Positions 16,968 through 26,316 of a DNA stretch of 64,000 bases are shown piece after piece. Position 1 is the stretch's first letter, and the number at the start of each line of letters is the position of its first letter. A program made the translations under genes and the position numbers. Source of the DNA: Chitinophagaceae bacterium (GTDB lineage Bacteria; Bacteroidota; Bacteroidia; Chitinophagales; Chitinophagaceae); contig CANFKE010000020.1 in NCBI GenBank assembly GCA_947447465.1, forward strand, positions 1 to 64,000, in the 5' to 3' direction. The notes under the pieces were generated by a model. The model made no database searches and was not told the DNA's origin. It saw nothing but the letters and a program-made list of their open reading frames with translations.

Positions 16968-16975
16968 CAAAGCTA
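16968..16975 (-). promoter_or_regulatory. -7 promoter element (TAGCTTTG)
   Basis: Exact TAnnTTTG match on the minus strand, 17 bases upstream of ATG 16950; it decides that start. Confidence 0.6.
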
Positions 16976-17117
16976 AGCAGTAATCTTATTAAATGCAATA
17001 GTTACTACCATAACATTTTATGTGTAATGTAATAATTGCTTGTAACTACTAATACTAGATTATTGCGTGTGCTTTTATAATACTGCACAACAATTAGTAA
17101 AATACCCGTGAGCCCGT

Positions 17118-17125
17118 TAACTTTG
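17118..17125 (+). promoter_or_regulatory. -7 promoter element of the ABC-F gene (TAACTTTG)
   Basis: Exact match ending 7 bases before ATG 17133. Confidence 0.6.
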
Positions 17126-17132
17126 TAGCCTT

Positions 17133-19091
17133 ATGTTAATGTCATTACAGAATATTTCTTTCTTTTTCGGTGCAAGACCAATATTAGAAAACTCCAACTG
17201 GCAGATCAATACCGGTGAACGTATCGGTCTGGTAGGTAGCAATGGTGCAGGTAAGTCAACATTGTTACGTCTTATGACCGGTGCTTATACACCCAATGAG
17301 GGCTCAATAAATAAACCCAAAGATGTTTCGCTTGGCTTCTTTAATCAGGATCTGCTTAGCTTTTCTACTAATGATTCTATTCTCAAAGTAGGCATGCAGG
17401 CCTACGAAAAGGCACATGAAGTAGAAAAAAAGATGGAAAAGATCTTAAAAGAGCTCGAATCCAAACCTGATGATGAGGATCTGCTGGACGATTACAGCCA
17501 TGCATTACATGATTTTGAAGTGGCGGGTGGGTATGAAATGGAGCACAAGACTGCAGAAGTGTTGGAAGGACTTGGTTTTACTACGTCCGATCTTCAGCGT
17601 CCATACGATCAGTTCAGTGGTGGTTGGAGAATGAGGGTATTGCTGGCTAAGATGATGTTGCAAGCACCTGAATTACTGCTTTTAGATGAGCCTACCAACC
17701 ACTTGGACCTTCCCTCTATTGAATGGTTGGAAAGATATCTTATCAGTTATCCGGGTAGTGTCGTTATCGTTTCGCACGATAGATATTTCCTTGACAGAAT
17801 GGTTACAAAGATCGTAGAGGTATGGCAACGTGATCTGGTGCAGTATAGTGGTAATTATTCATTCTTCGTAAAAGAAAAAGAAGAACGAATGATATTGCAA
17901 CAACGTGCTTTTGAGAATCAGCAGGATTATATCCGCCAACAGGAGCGTTTCATTGAGCGTTTCCGAGCTCAGGCCACTAAGGCGGCACAGGCTCAGAGTG
18001 CCATTAAACGCTTGGATAAACTAGACCTGATCGAAGCGCCTGATGGTTCTATGCCTACCATGAACATCAATTTTGATGTTGGTACTCAGCCCGGTAAGAT
18101 AATTGTTGAACTAAAGAACATTACCAAGAAATATGGACCGCTAACTATACTTGATAATGCAGAAGCTGAAATCAATCGTGGGGACAAGATAGCGCTTATC
18201 GGAGCTAACGGTAAGGGTAAATCTACATTATTGCGTATCGTTGCAGGACAGGAAGGTTTTGAAGGAGATCGTAAATGGGGACATAATGTAGAAGAGAGTT
18301 TCTATGCACAGCATCAGTTGGAAGCATTGAATGTGGAGAATGAGATACTGGAAGAAATGAAGATGTGTGGTAGTGGCAAGAACGAATTGGAGCTCAGGCA
18401 ATTGCTGGGTTGCTTCTTGTTCAGTGGAGATGATGTGTTCAAGAAGATCAAGATTCTCTCTGGTGGAGAAAAAGCAAGAGTAGCATTGGCGAAGGTAATA
18501 GCAGCAAAGGGTAACTTCCTGATGCTGGATGAACCTACCAATCACTTGGACATGCAGTCTGTAGATATGCTGATAGATGCTCTGAATAAATATAAGGGTA
18601 CTTTGATACTCGTATCGCACGATCGTTACTTTATAAGCAAAACTGCAAACCGAATCTGGAACATCGAGGATGGTAAGATCAACGATTTCCCTGGTGATTA
18701 TGCAGAGTTTACAGTATGGCAGCAGGATAAAGCAAAGCGTGAGCAGGCTGCGATCGCAGCGGCTAAAGCTGCACCGGTTGCTAAGAAGGAAGAAAAGCCT
18801 GTGCCAAAGCCAAAGAATGATCTGAGCAATGAACAGTTGAATAACCTGAAGAATGAATATAAAAAGCAGCAGAAAGCATTTCAGAAATTGGAAGAAGAGA
18901 TCAATAAGCTGAAACAGGATGCTCAGGCACTTGAATTAAAGCTGGCAGACCCTGCTGTCTATAGTAATAAAGATGAATTTAAGAAGGTAGATGATCTGTA
19001 CAAACTTTCATCTAACCGCCTCGCTCAGCTCAACAAAGACTATGACAAAGCATTTGAACTCATCATGGAGTTAGAAGAAAAAATAGGGTAG
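17133..19091 (+). CDS. ABC-F family ATPase (EttA/Uup-like)
   Basis: 652 residues, two ABC cassettes in one chain and no membrane segments, so it is a soluble translation or ribosome-associated ATPase rather than a transporter. Walker A GSNGAGKST and GANGKGKST, signatures FSGGWRMRV and LSGGEKARV, Walker B LLLDEPTNHLD and LMLDEPTNHLD. After an Ala/Lys/Pro linker (about 540-570) comes the C-terminal coiled coil (570-650) typical of Uup-type members. A second ATG two codons later (17139) is an equally good start because of the very short leader. Likely relieves stalled ribosomes; antibiotic protection cannot be judged from sequence. Confidence 0.93.
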   Translation: MLMSLQNISFFFGARPILENSNWQINTGERIGLVGSNGAGKSTLLRLMTGAYTPNEGSINKPKDVSLGFFNQDLLSFSTNDSILKVGMQAYEKAHEVEKKMEKILKELESKPDDEDLLDDYSHALHDFEVAGGYEMEHKTAEVLEGLGFTTSDLQRPYDQFSGGWRMRVLLAKMMLQAPELLLLDEPTNHLDLPSIEWLERYLISYPGSVVIVSHDRYFLDRMVTKIVEVWQRDLVQYSGNYSFFVKEKEERMILQQRAFENQQDYIRQQERFIERFRAQATKAAQAQSAIKRLDKLDLIEAPDGSMPTMNINFDVGTQPGKIIVELKNITKKYGPLTILDNAEAEINRGDKIALIGANGKGKSTLLRIVAGQEGFEGDRKWGHNVEESFYAQHQLEALNVENEILEEMKMCGSGKNELELRQLLGCFLFSGDDVFKKIKILSGGEKARVALAKVIAAKGNFLMLDEPTNHLDMQSVDMLIDALNKYKGTLILVSHDRYFISKTANRIWNIEDGKINDFPGDYAEFTVWQQDKAKREQAAIAAAKAAPVAKKEEKPVPKPKNDLSNEQLNNLKNEYKKQQKAFQKLEEEINKLKQDAQALELKLADPAVYSNKDEFKKVDDLYKLSSNRLAQLNKDYDKAFELIMELEEKIG

Positions 19092-19144
19092 CATTCAAAG
19101 ATGATAGCTGACTATCATTAAAGTACAAACTTGAATAATTACAG

Positions 19145-19180
19145 CGGGCAATTCTTTAAAAGAAAATTGCCCGTTTTTTT
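19145..19180. terminator. Terminator between ABC-F and glycosyltransferase
   Basis: 9-bp stem CGGGCAATT/AATTGCCCG (19145-19153 with 19165-19173) followed by a T-run on the plus strand. It sits between convergent genes. Confidence 0.85.
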
Positions 19181-19263
19181 TATGATAGAAATTTACTGCT
19201 GTGTAGTAAATGATATGCTGTAGTTATACAATTATTCGCTTTATAAGTGCGCCGTAGATCAGT

Positions 19264-20058
19264 TTATCTGATAACTTTCTTTGCCAGATGTTTTCCCAAA
19301 CTGCTTATTATCAGGATAGGTAATAATAAAAGGAAAAGTGGATTTAGTTTTACGAGTTTGCGATAGGCTCGCATTTCCCCCTTTCGCATTGCCCATTTAT
19401 TACTACTTACACCTCCTTCAGATGTAATAGGTCTGAATAGTTGTGTAAGTGGGATATTGATGAAATACAGCTTATGTTTATAGCCTGTGCGCAGCCATAG
19501 ATCGTAATCTTCAGAATAGCGCATATTTGCATCAAACCTTATTTTCGGATCATTCCTGACTATGGTACATGGGGTGGCAATAAGATTTGCAGGTAGTAAT
19601 TTTATAAATGGCAGCTTGAAAACTTTTATATTCTCAGGTATCCGTTTATGTGCGATCGGTTCAAGTGTATATGGGTGATAGATGAGGTGAATGGCCGGGG
19701 TAGCTTCCAGAATGGCATTCATCAAGCTTAGTTTATCGGGATGCCAGGTGTCATCTGCATCAAGAAAAGCTATATAGTCGCCTGTGGCTGCATCCATACC
19801 AGTATTTCTCGCCACAGAGCCTCCCGAATTGATCACTTTTTGAATAAGTAGGATCTCGTTGGCATAATTGTTCTGTAGAATTTCATTGGACTTGTCGGTG
19901 CTTGCATCATCAACAACAATTATTTCGTAATTAATGTAGGACTGCGCCAGCACAGAATCTATTGCTCTTTGAATGGTGAGTTCACCATTATATACAGGTA
20001 TAACAACACTGAATTTTAGCCCTTCATTGTTTGTTTTTTTTTGCTCTGCTAGGCTCAT
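19264..20058 (-). CDS. Family 2 glycosyltransferase
   Basis: 264 residues. GT-A fold starting SVVIPVYNGELTIQRAIDSVLAQ, then IIVVDDASTDKS and FLDADDTW with the metal-binding DxD. Two positively charged stretches and a hydrophobic C-terminal segment (LFLLLLPILII) suggest membrane attachment. It follows a GT4 gene with a 4-base ATGA overlap, so the two probably act on the same surface glycan; acceptor and sugar are unknown. Confidence 0.9.
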   Translation of the reverse strand: MSLAEQKKTNNEGLKFSVVIPVYNGELTIQRAIDSVLAQSYINYEIIVVDDASTDKSNEILQNNYANEILLIQKVINSGGSVARNTGMDAATGDYIAFLDADDTWHPDKLSLMNAILEATPAIHLIYHPYTLEPIAHKRIPENIKVFKLPFIKLLPANLIATPCTIVRNDPKIRFDANMRYSEDYDLWLRTGYKHKLYFINIPLTQLFRPITSEGGVSSNKWAMRKGEMRAYRKLVKLNPLFLLLLPILIISSLGKHLAKKVIR

Positions 20059-21152
20059 TGGTCAAATTGTTTATACACGTTCACCAATGTTTTGGCTTCT
20101 TCTTGCCAACAGTATTTTTCTCTGGCTTTCATGCAGTTTTGCTGCAATTTGTTGTAATAATCACTGTCGTCCAACAATCTGTTGAGTGCAGATGAAATAT
20201 TATCAGGACTGGCATTACCAATAAGAGTCGCTATTTCGAATTGGCTGTTTACTCGTTCATATTCCGGATATCTGATACATAATTGAGGCACTCCATTATG
20301 CATATAATCAAAAAAACGATTGGCCAGTGATAGTCTGTTGCTCAGACTGGTATCCTCAAATAAAGTAATGCCAACCCAGGCTTTTATTGTATAGTCGCGA
20401 AGTTCGGCAGGGGGTATATATCCCTTAAAGATCACTTTTTCTTCCAATCCTAGTTGTTGGGTTAGTGCCACCGCTTCTTCCGAAAAATTGCCCTTACCAC
20501 AAATGATCAGCCTGGCATTTACATTTTTCATTGCAGGGATCAGTTGCTCAAAGCAACGGCCTACATTTACTGCCCCTTGGTACAAGATAAATCGCTCTGT
20601 TTTTTCTGGGATCGTTACCGGTCTCAGAATAGTTGCATTACGTACTATCTTATAATCAACGCCATACTTCGCTTTAAAGTCTTCTGCATAACATTCACCG
20701 ATAGTATAACCCACAGGAAAGTTGGGTACTGTATGCTTACCTATCCATAGCCACATTTTATGCACTGCCGGCCTGTCAATCACTTCCTTCAGTTCAGTAA
20801 ATATCTCATGTGCATCATATACGCGCTTCTTACCTCTCAATAGTGAAACGTAGTAAACGGGCAGGATAGTGTCCAAGTCTATAGCGCAGAGTATATCTAC
20901 TTTTGTGAACAAGAGAAAAAAGAAGAGTTTTATCCAATAATGCAGATACATGATCTTTCCCTGTTCTGCAATAATGGATAATCGTACTTGTTTAAAAGGA
21001 CGGGGAATTATCGGCTGGCTTGTTTTGCGTTCAAATCCAATAAGTGTTACATCATAACCTGCCTCCGTCAGCGATGTACAGATGCGTATCATTCGCTGGT
21101 CGTAGTTCAGGTCATTTGTTACTGTGCAGATTATTCTTTTAGCTTTACTCAT
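20055..21152 (-). CDS. Family 4-type glycosyltransferase
   Basis: 365 residues, GT-B fold. N-terminal domain begins KRIICTVTNDLNYDQRMIRI; the C-terminal domain has FILYQGAVNVGRCFEQLIPAM, ARLIICGKGNF, VIFKGYIPPAELRDYTIKAWVGI and a Glu-rich acceptor end (FEDTSLSNRLSLANRFFDYM). Cytoplasmic transferase using a nucleotide sugar. First gene of a two-gene operon with the GT2 gene downstream; the thioesterase gene 69 bases upstream may share its promoter. Confidence 0.86.
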   Translation of the reverse strand: MSKAKRIICTVTNDLNYDQRMIRICTSLTEAGYDVTLIGFERKTSQPIIPRPFKQVRLSIIAEQGKIMYLHYWIKLFFFLLFTKVDILCAIDLDTILPVYYVSLLRGKKRVYDAHEIFTELKEVIDRPAVHKMWLWIGKHTVPNFPVGYTIGECYAEDFKAKYGVDYKIVRNATILRPVTIPEKTERFILYQGAVNVGRCFEQLIPAMKNVNARLIICGKGNFSEEAVALTQQLGLEEKVIFKGYIPPAELRDYTIKAWVGITLFEDTSLSNRLSLANRFFDYMHNGVPQLCIRYPEYERVNSQFEIATLIGNASPDNISSALNRLLDDSDYYNKLQQNCMKAREKYCWQEEAKTLVNVYKQFDQ

Positions 21153-21221
21153 GTATCAGTCTGCAAAATAACATAAAAATACCGGCGCTCAAGTTTGTGA
21201 GGGTTTGATTTGATTTTGGAT

Positions 21222-21653
21222 CTAGCTGGCAGGTTTCTTCAATACCGCTACTGTCAGCCTGCTCACACATACCAGCTTATCCTTTTCGTCGGTAATTTTT
21301 ATATCCCAAACATGAGTGGTGGCGCCTATATGAAGTGCTCTTACTGTTGCGGTTACTATTCCATCTTTTTTACCTCTTACATGGTTGCAGTTGATCTCAA
21401 TTCCCACACAAATTTGTTTTTCGCGGTCTATTGTAGCCCAAGAGGCTACGCTGCCTACCGTTTCAGCTAATGCTGCAGATGCTCCGCCATGTAATAGTCC
21501 ATAAGGTTGGTGGGTTTTATGGTCAACTGGCATGGTCGCTTTCATATAGTCATCGCCTACTTCAATAAATTGAATATCAAGCACTTGTGATAGTGTGTTG
21601 GCTGATAGTTCATTAAGCATTGCTACATTTATATTAGATTTATCCCATTTCAT
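21222..21653 (-). CDS. Hotdog-fold thioesterase, MenI/PaaI-like
   Basis: 143 residues. The active-site helix reads LHGGASAALAETVGS with the catalytic E64, followed by GIEINCNHVRGKKDGIVTA and HVWDIKITDEKDKLVCVSRLTVAVL, a close fit to 1,4-dihydroxy-2-naphthoyl-CoA hydrolase (MenI/YdiI) of menaquinone synthesis. Menaquinone is the normal quinone of this phylum, so the assignment is sensible, but PaaI-type phenylacetyl-CoA thioesterases look alike, and no other men gene is here. Confidence 0.78.
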   Translation of the reverse strand: MKWDKSNINVAMLNELSANTLSQVLDIQFIEVGDDYMKATMPVDHKTHQPYGLLHGGASAALAETVGSVASWATIDREKQICVGIEINCNHVRGKKDGIVTATVRALHIGATTHVWDIKITDEKDKLVCVSRLTVAVLKKPAS

Positions 21654-21729
21654 AATTGTTGAAAATTTAATTTTATAATATATTAAATAATTGGTAAAAT
21701 ATTAACGTTGAGAAACTGAGCAATACTAT

Positions 21730-21737
21730 TACTTTTG
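21730..21737 (+). promoter_or_regulatory. -7 promoter element (TACTTTTG)
   Basis: Exact match 32 bases before ATG 21770. Confidence 0.55.
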
Positions 21738-21769
21738 GCGAACTTTTTAATAATCTTTTTGCACATACT

Positions 21770-23098
21770 ATGCATACAATACTGGTTGCCGGAGCCGGCA
21801 AATCATCCACCTATCTGATTCAGTACCTGTTGACACATGCCGCCCAAAACAAGTGGAAGGTGATCGTTGCAGATGGAGATGCTAACGCAATTGCTGAAAA
21901 AACGAATAACAGCTCTTTTGCTGAACATGCTGTCATAGATATTACTGACATTTCTCAGCGCGAGCCGCTGGTAAAGAGAGCTGATATTGTGGTTTCTCTC
22001 ATGCCGCCACATTTACACATTCACCTGGCCAAAGATTGTCTGGTGCACAAGAAGAATCTTATTACTTCTTCTTACGTTTCTGAAGAACTTAAAGCAATGG
22101 ATGCTGCTGTTAAAGAAGCTGGTCTGATGTTCATGTGCGAGATGGGACTTGATCCGGGTATCGACCATATGACAGCCAGCAAGATCATTCATAGCATTCA
22201 CAGGGTTGCGGGTAGCATTTACAGCTTCAAGTCATATTGCGGTGGTTTGATCGCTCCCGAAAGTGACAACAATCCATGGCACTACAAATTTAGCTGGAAC
22301 CCCAAGAACATTATTACTGCCGGAGTAGGTGGTGCTAAGTACCTTGCTAATGGCAAGGAAGTGGAAGTGCCTTACGAGAAGATATTTGAAAATAACAAGA
22401 AGATCAAGGTAGATGGTTTAGGCTCACTGGCTTACTATCCGAACCGCGATTCTCTGAAATATCTGGAGACATACGATATACCTGATATCAAAACTTTCCT
22501 TCGTGCTACTTTGCGCTATCCTTCATTTTGTATCGGTTGGGACGCCTTGATCACTCTCGGAATGACAGCTCAGGATGACAGCTTTGATAAGAAGGGGCAG
22601 ACATTGTCTTCATGGTTATCTGCAAAGGCAGGATGTACCGATAAGGATAATCTTAAAGAATTTGTTGCCAACAAACTAGGAGTAGAACTAGATAGTACTG
22701 AGATCGAATTACTTGGATGGTTAGGATTATTTGAAGAATTGCCATTGAAGCCGGGTACTGCTACATCCGGAGAAATTCTGTTGGAACTGCTGCTCGAAAA
22801 GTGGAACATGGCTTCTGCTGAGAAAGATATGGTGGTGATGCAGCATGAGATAGAATACCTGCACAAAGGCAGAAAGACCAAGCTCACCAGCACTATGGTC
22901 ATAAAGGGAGAGAACAGAGAATTATCTGCAATGGCCAAAACTGTTGGTATGCCAATGGGCATCCTTGCTCGTATGGTATTGAATAAGAAGATCGTTCCGC
23001 CAACTGGAGTTCTTATCCCTAACATGCAATCGGTTTACCGCCCGGTATTACAGGAACTCGAAAACTATGGTATAGAGTTCAAAGACGAAATAGAATAA
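21770..23098 (+). CDS. Saccharopine dehydrogenase family protein
   Basis: 442 residues. N-terminal Rossmann fold (ILVAGAGKSSTYLIQYL, VVSLMPPHLH) and C-terminal catalytic-type domain (MCEMGLDPGIDHMTASKIIH, SFKSYCGGLIAPESDNNPWHYKFSWNP, TPxxGV-like end). This fits the LYS9-type, glutamate-forming saccharopine dehydrogenase, which splits saccharopine into glutamate and 2-aminoadipate semialdehyde during lysine breakdown. The partner lysine-ketoglutarate reductase is not adjacent, so other amino-acid imine reductase roles remain possible. Own promoter and terminator. Confidence 0.85.
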   Translation: MHTILVAGAGKSSTYLIQYLLTHAAQNKWKVIVADGDANAIAEKTNNSSFAEHAVIDITDISQREPLVKRADIVVSLMPPHLHIHLAKDCLVHKKNLITSSYVSEELKAMDAAVKEAGLMFMCEMGLDPGIDHMTASKIIHSIHRVAGSIYSFKSYCGGLIAPESDNNPWHYKFSWNPKNIITAGVGGAKYLANGKEVEVPYEKIFENNKKIKVDGLGSLAYYPNRDSLKYLETYDIPDIKTFLRATLRYPSFCIGWDALITLGMTAQDDSFDKKGQTLSSWLSAKAGCTDKDNLKEFVANKLGVELDSTEIELLGWLGLFEELPLKPGTATSGEILLELLLEKWNMASAEKDMVVMQHEIEYLHKGRKTKLTSTMVIKGENRELSAMAKTVGMPMGILARMVLNKKIVPPTGVLIPNMQSVYRPVLQELENYGIEFKDEIE

Positions 23099-23117
23099 TA
23101 ACAACAACATTTTTACC

Positions 23118-23144
23118 AAAGCCTTGCACAATATGCAAGGCTTT
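23118..23144 (+). terminator. Intrinsic terminator
   Basis: Perfect 11-bp stem AAAGCCTTGCA/TGCAAGGCTTT, loop CAATA, then T-run. Confidence 0.9.
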
Positions 23145-23231
23145 TTTGTTGCAGTCTGTCATTTTGTCCCATTATGTAATTTGGAACAGGTATTGATGTT
23201 GCATAAGTAGAAAAATAAACATCATAATATT

Positions 23232-25118
23232 ATGCAGGAAAAAGGAACGATATCCATTCACACGGAAAATATATTTCCGATCATCAAGAAGTTTTTATAC
23301 TCAGACAATGAGATTTTCTTACGTGAACTCGTAAGTAATGCAGTCGATGCGGTGCAGAAGATCAATAGATTGGGCGCGTTGGGTCAGTATAGTGGTGAGG
23401 TTGGCGAAGGTAGGGTAGATGTTGCCTTCGATGCTGACAAAAAGACAATCACTATCAGAGATAACGGTCTTGGTATGACTGCCGAAGAAATTAAAAAATA
23501 CATTAACCAGATCGCATTTTCAGGTGCAACTGAGTTTTTGGAGAAATTCAAAGACGCTAAAGATGCTAATGAACTGATCGGTAAGTTCGGTCTGGGCTTC
23601 TACTCAGCCTTCATGGTTGCTGAAAAGGTAGAGATCAATACATTGTCATATAAAGAAGGTTCAGAATCTGCCCGCTGGATATGCGACGGTAGTACTGAAT
23701 TCGAAATATCTGCGGGTGATCGTACTACTCGTGGTACGGATATCATCTTGCACGTAAATGCAGAAAGCACAGAATTCCTTGATCAGTGGAAGTTGCAGGG
23801 TATCTTAGATAAATACTGTAAATTCTTACCTGTACCGGTATTCTTCGGAACTAAGCCTGATTGGGTTGAAGACGGAGTTGATGCAGACGGCAAGCCGGAG
23901 CGTAAGGAAATACAGGTAGAGAATAAGGTAAATAATACCGCTCCTATCTGGACAAAGTCCCCAACAGAATTGAAGGATGAAGATTACCTTAATTTCTACA
24001 GGGAATTGTACCCAATGAGCGAAGATCCTTTGTTCTGGATCCATCTGAATGTAGATTATCCGTTCAACCTTACCGGTGTATTGTACTTCCCTAAGGTGAA
24101 GAATGATATGGACCTGCAGCGTAACAAGATCAAATTGTTCAGCCGTCAGGTATTCATTACTGATGAGGTAAAGGATGTAGTTCCTGAATTCCTTATGCTA
24201 CTACACGGTGTGCTCGATTCTCCGGATATTCCGTTGAACGTATCCCGTAGCTTCCTGCAGGCCGATAGCAATGTAAAGAAGATCAATAGCTATGTCACTC
24301 GTAAGGTTGCTGATAAATTGCATGAATTGTTCAAGAACGATAGAACTTCTTATGAGGACAAATGGAGTGATATTGGCATGTTTGTAAAGTATGGTATGAT
24401 CAGTGAGGAGAAGTTCTACGATAAAGCAGTTGATTTCGCATTGATCACCAACACTAAGAAAGAACATTTCACACTTAACGAATACAAGGAAAAAGTTCAG
24501 ACTAACCAGACCGACAAGGATGGTACAGTAGTTTATATCTACGCTTCAGATCCTGCAAAACAAGATAGCTTTATCCAGAGTGCAAACAAGAAGGATTACG
24601 ATGTGATGTTGATGGATTCACCAATTGATCCGCACTTTATCAGTAAGCTGGAACAAAAACTTGATAAAACATCATTGAAGCGTGTTGACGCTGATGTAAC
24701 GGATAAGTTGATAGATAAGGGCGAAACAATATCGTTGGTATTGAATGATGAGCAGAAAGGCAAGGTGAAGGAAATATTTGAAAAGGCTATTTCCAGCGCT
24801 AACTTCCAGGTAGAAGTAGATGCTATGAATCCTTCTGATCTTCCGGTAACGATCACTATGGATGAGTTCATGCGTCGTATGAAGGATATGGCTCGTATGG
24901 GTGGTGGTGCAGGCATGGGCTTCTATGGTTCATTGCCAGACAGGTATAAGGTGGCCATCAACGGAAACCACAAGCTGGTAGATAAGATACTTAAGGCTGA
25001 TGAAGGCCAGCAGGCTCAGTTAGCTAAGCAGGCATACGATCTTGCCCTTCTTTCTCAGGGTATGCTCACAGGTGCCGAGTTAACCGAGTTCGTTACCCGC
25101 AGCTTAGAATTGATCTGA
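23232..25118 (+). CDS. htpG: Molecular chaperone HtpG (Hsp90)
   Basis: 628 residues, normal for bacterial Hsp90. GHKL ATPase domain: IFLRELVSNAVDAVQKI, IRDNGLGMTAEEI, LIGKFGLGFYSAFMVA; middle domain with GVLYFPK, LFSRQVFITDE, IPLNVSRSFLQ; C-terminal dimerisation region from about 500. Cytoplasmic dimer helping client proteins fold under stress. No exact -7 element and no CIRCE-like inverted repeat was seen in the 87 bases between the preceding terminator and the ATG, so heat control cannot be deduced. Confidence 0.98.
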   Translation: MQEKGTISIHTENIFPIIKKFLYSDNEIFLRELVSNAVDAVQKINRLGALGQYSGEVGEGRVDVAFDADKKTITIRDNGLGMTAEEIKKYINQIAFSGATEFLEKFKDAKDANELIGKFGLGFYSAFMVAEKVEINTLSYKEGSESARWICDGSTEFEISAGDRTTRGTDIILHVNAESTEFLDQWKLQGILDKYCKFLPVPVFFGTKPDWVEDGVDADGKPERKEIQVENKVNNTAPIWTKSPTELKDEDYLNFYRELYPMSEDPLFWIHLNVDYPFNLTGVLYFPKVKNDMDLQRNKIKLFSRQVFITDEVKDVVPEFLMLLHGVLDSPDIPLNVSRSFLQADSNVKKINSYVTRKVADKLHELFKNDRTSYEDKWSDIGMFVKYGMISEEKFYDKAVDFALITNTKKEHFTLNEYKEKVQTNQTDKDGTVVYIYASDPAKQDSFIQSANKKDYDVMLMDSPIDPHFISKLEQKLDKTSLKRVDADVTDKLIDKGETISLVLNDEQKGKVKEIFEKAISSANFQVEVDAMNPSDLPVTITMDEFMRRMKDMARMGGGAGMGFYGSLPDRYKVAINGNHKLVDKILKADEGQQAQLAKQAYDLALLSQGMLTGAELTEFVTRSLELI

Positions 25119-25143
25119 TTTATTTTTTTTATAAGCAATTGTA

Positions 25144-25171
25144 AGCCGCAGTTCCGCAGGGAACTGCGGCT
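25144..25171 (+). terminator. Intrinsic terminator of htpG
   Basis: Perfect 12-bp stem AGCCGCAGTTCC/GGAACTGCGGCT with loop GCAG and a T-run. Confidence 0.93.
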
Positions 25172-25271
25172 TTTTTCTTTTTCATTTTCTCAAGCCATTG
25201 ATCCATTTAACCATTTACTCACATTTCATTAATATGTATCTTATTTAGGTTTATCGCTAAACAACTTTACC

Positions 25272-25279
25272 TACCTTTG
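25272..25279 (+). promoter_or_regulatory. -7 promoter element (TACCTTTG)
   Basis: Exact match 21 bases before ATG 25301; it overlaps the alternative TTG start at 25277 and so rules it out. Confidence 0.6.
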
Positions 25280-25300
25280 CGCAAAATTTATAAACAGACT

Positions 25301-26233
25301 ATGTCTTTACTGATAGTTGGTACAATGGCCTTCGATGCGTTAGAAACACCCTTTGGCAAGGTAGATCGTATAATTGGTGGCTCTGCAACCTATGCTGCAT
25401 GGGCGGCTTCTTATTTCACTCAACCTATCAAACAGGTGTCCATCATCGGTGGTGATTTCCCTAAGGAAGAGATCACAGCGCTGGAAGCTCGTGGCGTTCA
25501 TTTCGATGGTGTTGACGTTATTGAAGATGGAAAGAGCTTCTTTTGGAGCGGTCGCTACCATATGGATATGAATACCCGTGATTCTTTGATCACTGATTTG
25601 AATGTGTTGGCTCAGTTCGATCCTAAGATCCCTGAAAGCTATCAGGATTGTGATTATGTAATGCTGGGTAACCTGGTTCCAGCAGTGCAAATGAAGGTTC
25701 TCGATCAGTTGAAGAACAAGCCAAAACTGGTGATCATGGATACCATGAACTTCTGGATGGACATAGCCATGGATGAGCTGAAGCTTGTATTGAAGAGAGT
25801 TGATCTGTTGATGGTGAATGACAGCGAAGCACGTCAGTTGAGCGGCGAATACTCATTGGTAAAAGCTGCTAAAAAGATACAGGCAATGGGTCCTAAGTTC
25901 CTGATCATAAAGAAAGGTGAGCATGGTGCATTGCTGTTCTACGGCGATAAGATATTCTCTTCTCCGGCATTGCCTTTGGAGGAAGTATTTGACCCTACCG
26001 GTGCTGGCGATACTTTTGCAGGTGGTTTTATAGGTTACCTGTCTCGTACTGATGATATTAGTTTCGAGAATATGAAGGCTGCGGTAGTTATCGGCTCTGC
26101 AATGGCATCATTCTGCGTAGAGAAGTTTGGTCCTATTCGTATGAAGGAGTTGACCCCGGCTGATCTCGAGAACAGATTGGGTGATTTCGTTACTTTGATG
26201 AATGTGAACATAGAGATAGCTCTGGCTGTTTAG
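25301..26233 (+). CDS. PfkB-family sugar or nucleoside kinase
   Basis: 310 residues from ATG 25301. Ribokinase fold: IIGGSATYAAWAAS near the N-terminus (substrate site), LMVNDSEARQLSG, LIIKKGEHGAL and the C-terminal PfkB signature DPTGAGDTFAGGFIGYL with the catalytic Asp. Bacteroidota annotate this type as sugar/adenosine kinase; the substrate cannot be told from sequence. Single-gene unit with its own promoter and hairpin terminator. Confidence 0.9.
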   Translation: MSLLIVGTMAFDALETPFGKVDRIIGGSATYAAWAASYFTQPIKQVSIIGGDFPKEEITALEARGVHFDGVDVIEDGKSFFWSGRYHMDMNTRDSLITDLNVLAQFDPKIPESYQDCDYVMLGNLVPAVQMKVLDQLKNKPKLVIMDTMNFWMDIAMDELKLVLKRVDLLMVNDSEARQLSGEYSLVKAAKKIQAMGPKFLIIKKGEHGALLFYGDKIFSSPALPLEEVFDPTGAGDTFAGGFIGYLSRTDDISFENMKAAVVIGSAMASFCVEKFGPIRMKELTPADLENRLGDFVTLMNVNIEIALAV

Positions 26234-26257
26234 GTTCAATACAATATTTAAGCTCTG

Positions 26258-26292
26258 GTGTGTATTGCATAACATGGCAATACACACTTTTT
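26258..26292 (+). terminator. Intrinsic terminator
   Basis: Perfect 11-bp stem GTGTGTATTGC/GCAATACACAC (26258-26268 with 26277-26287) followed by five T, ending the kinase transcript. Confidence 0.85.
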
Positions 26293-26316
26293 ACTTTTAC
26301 TTTTTTATTTAGCAAC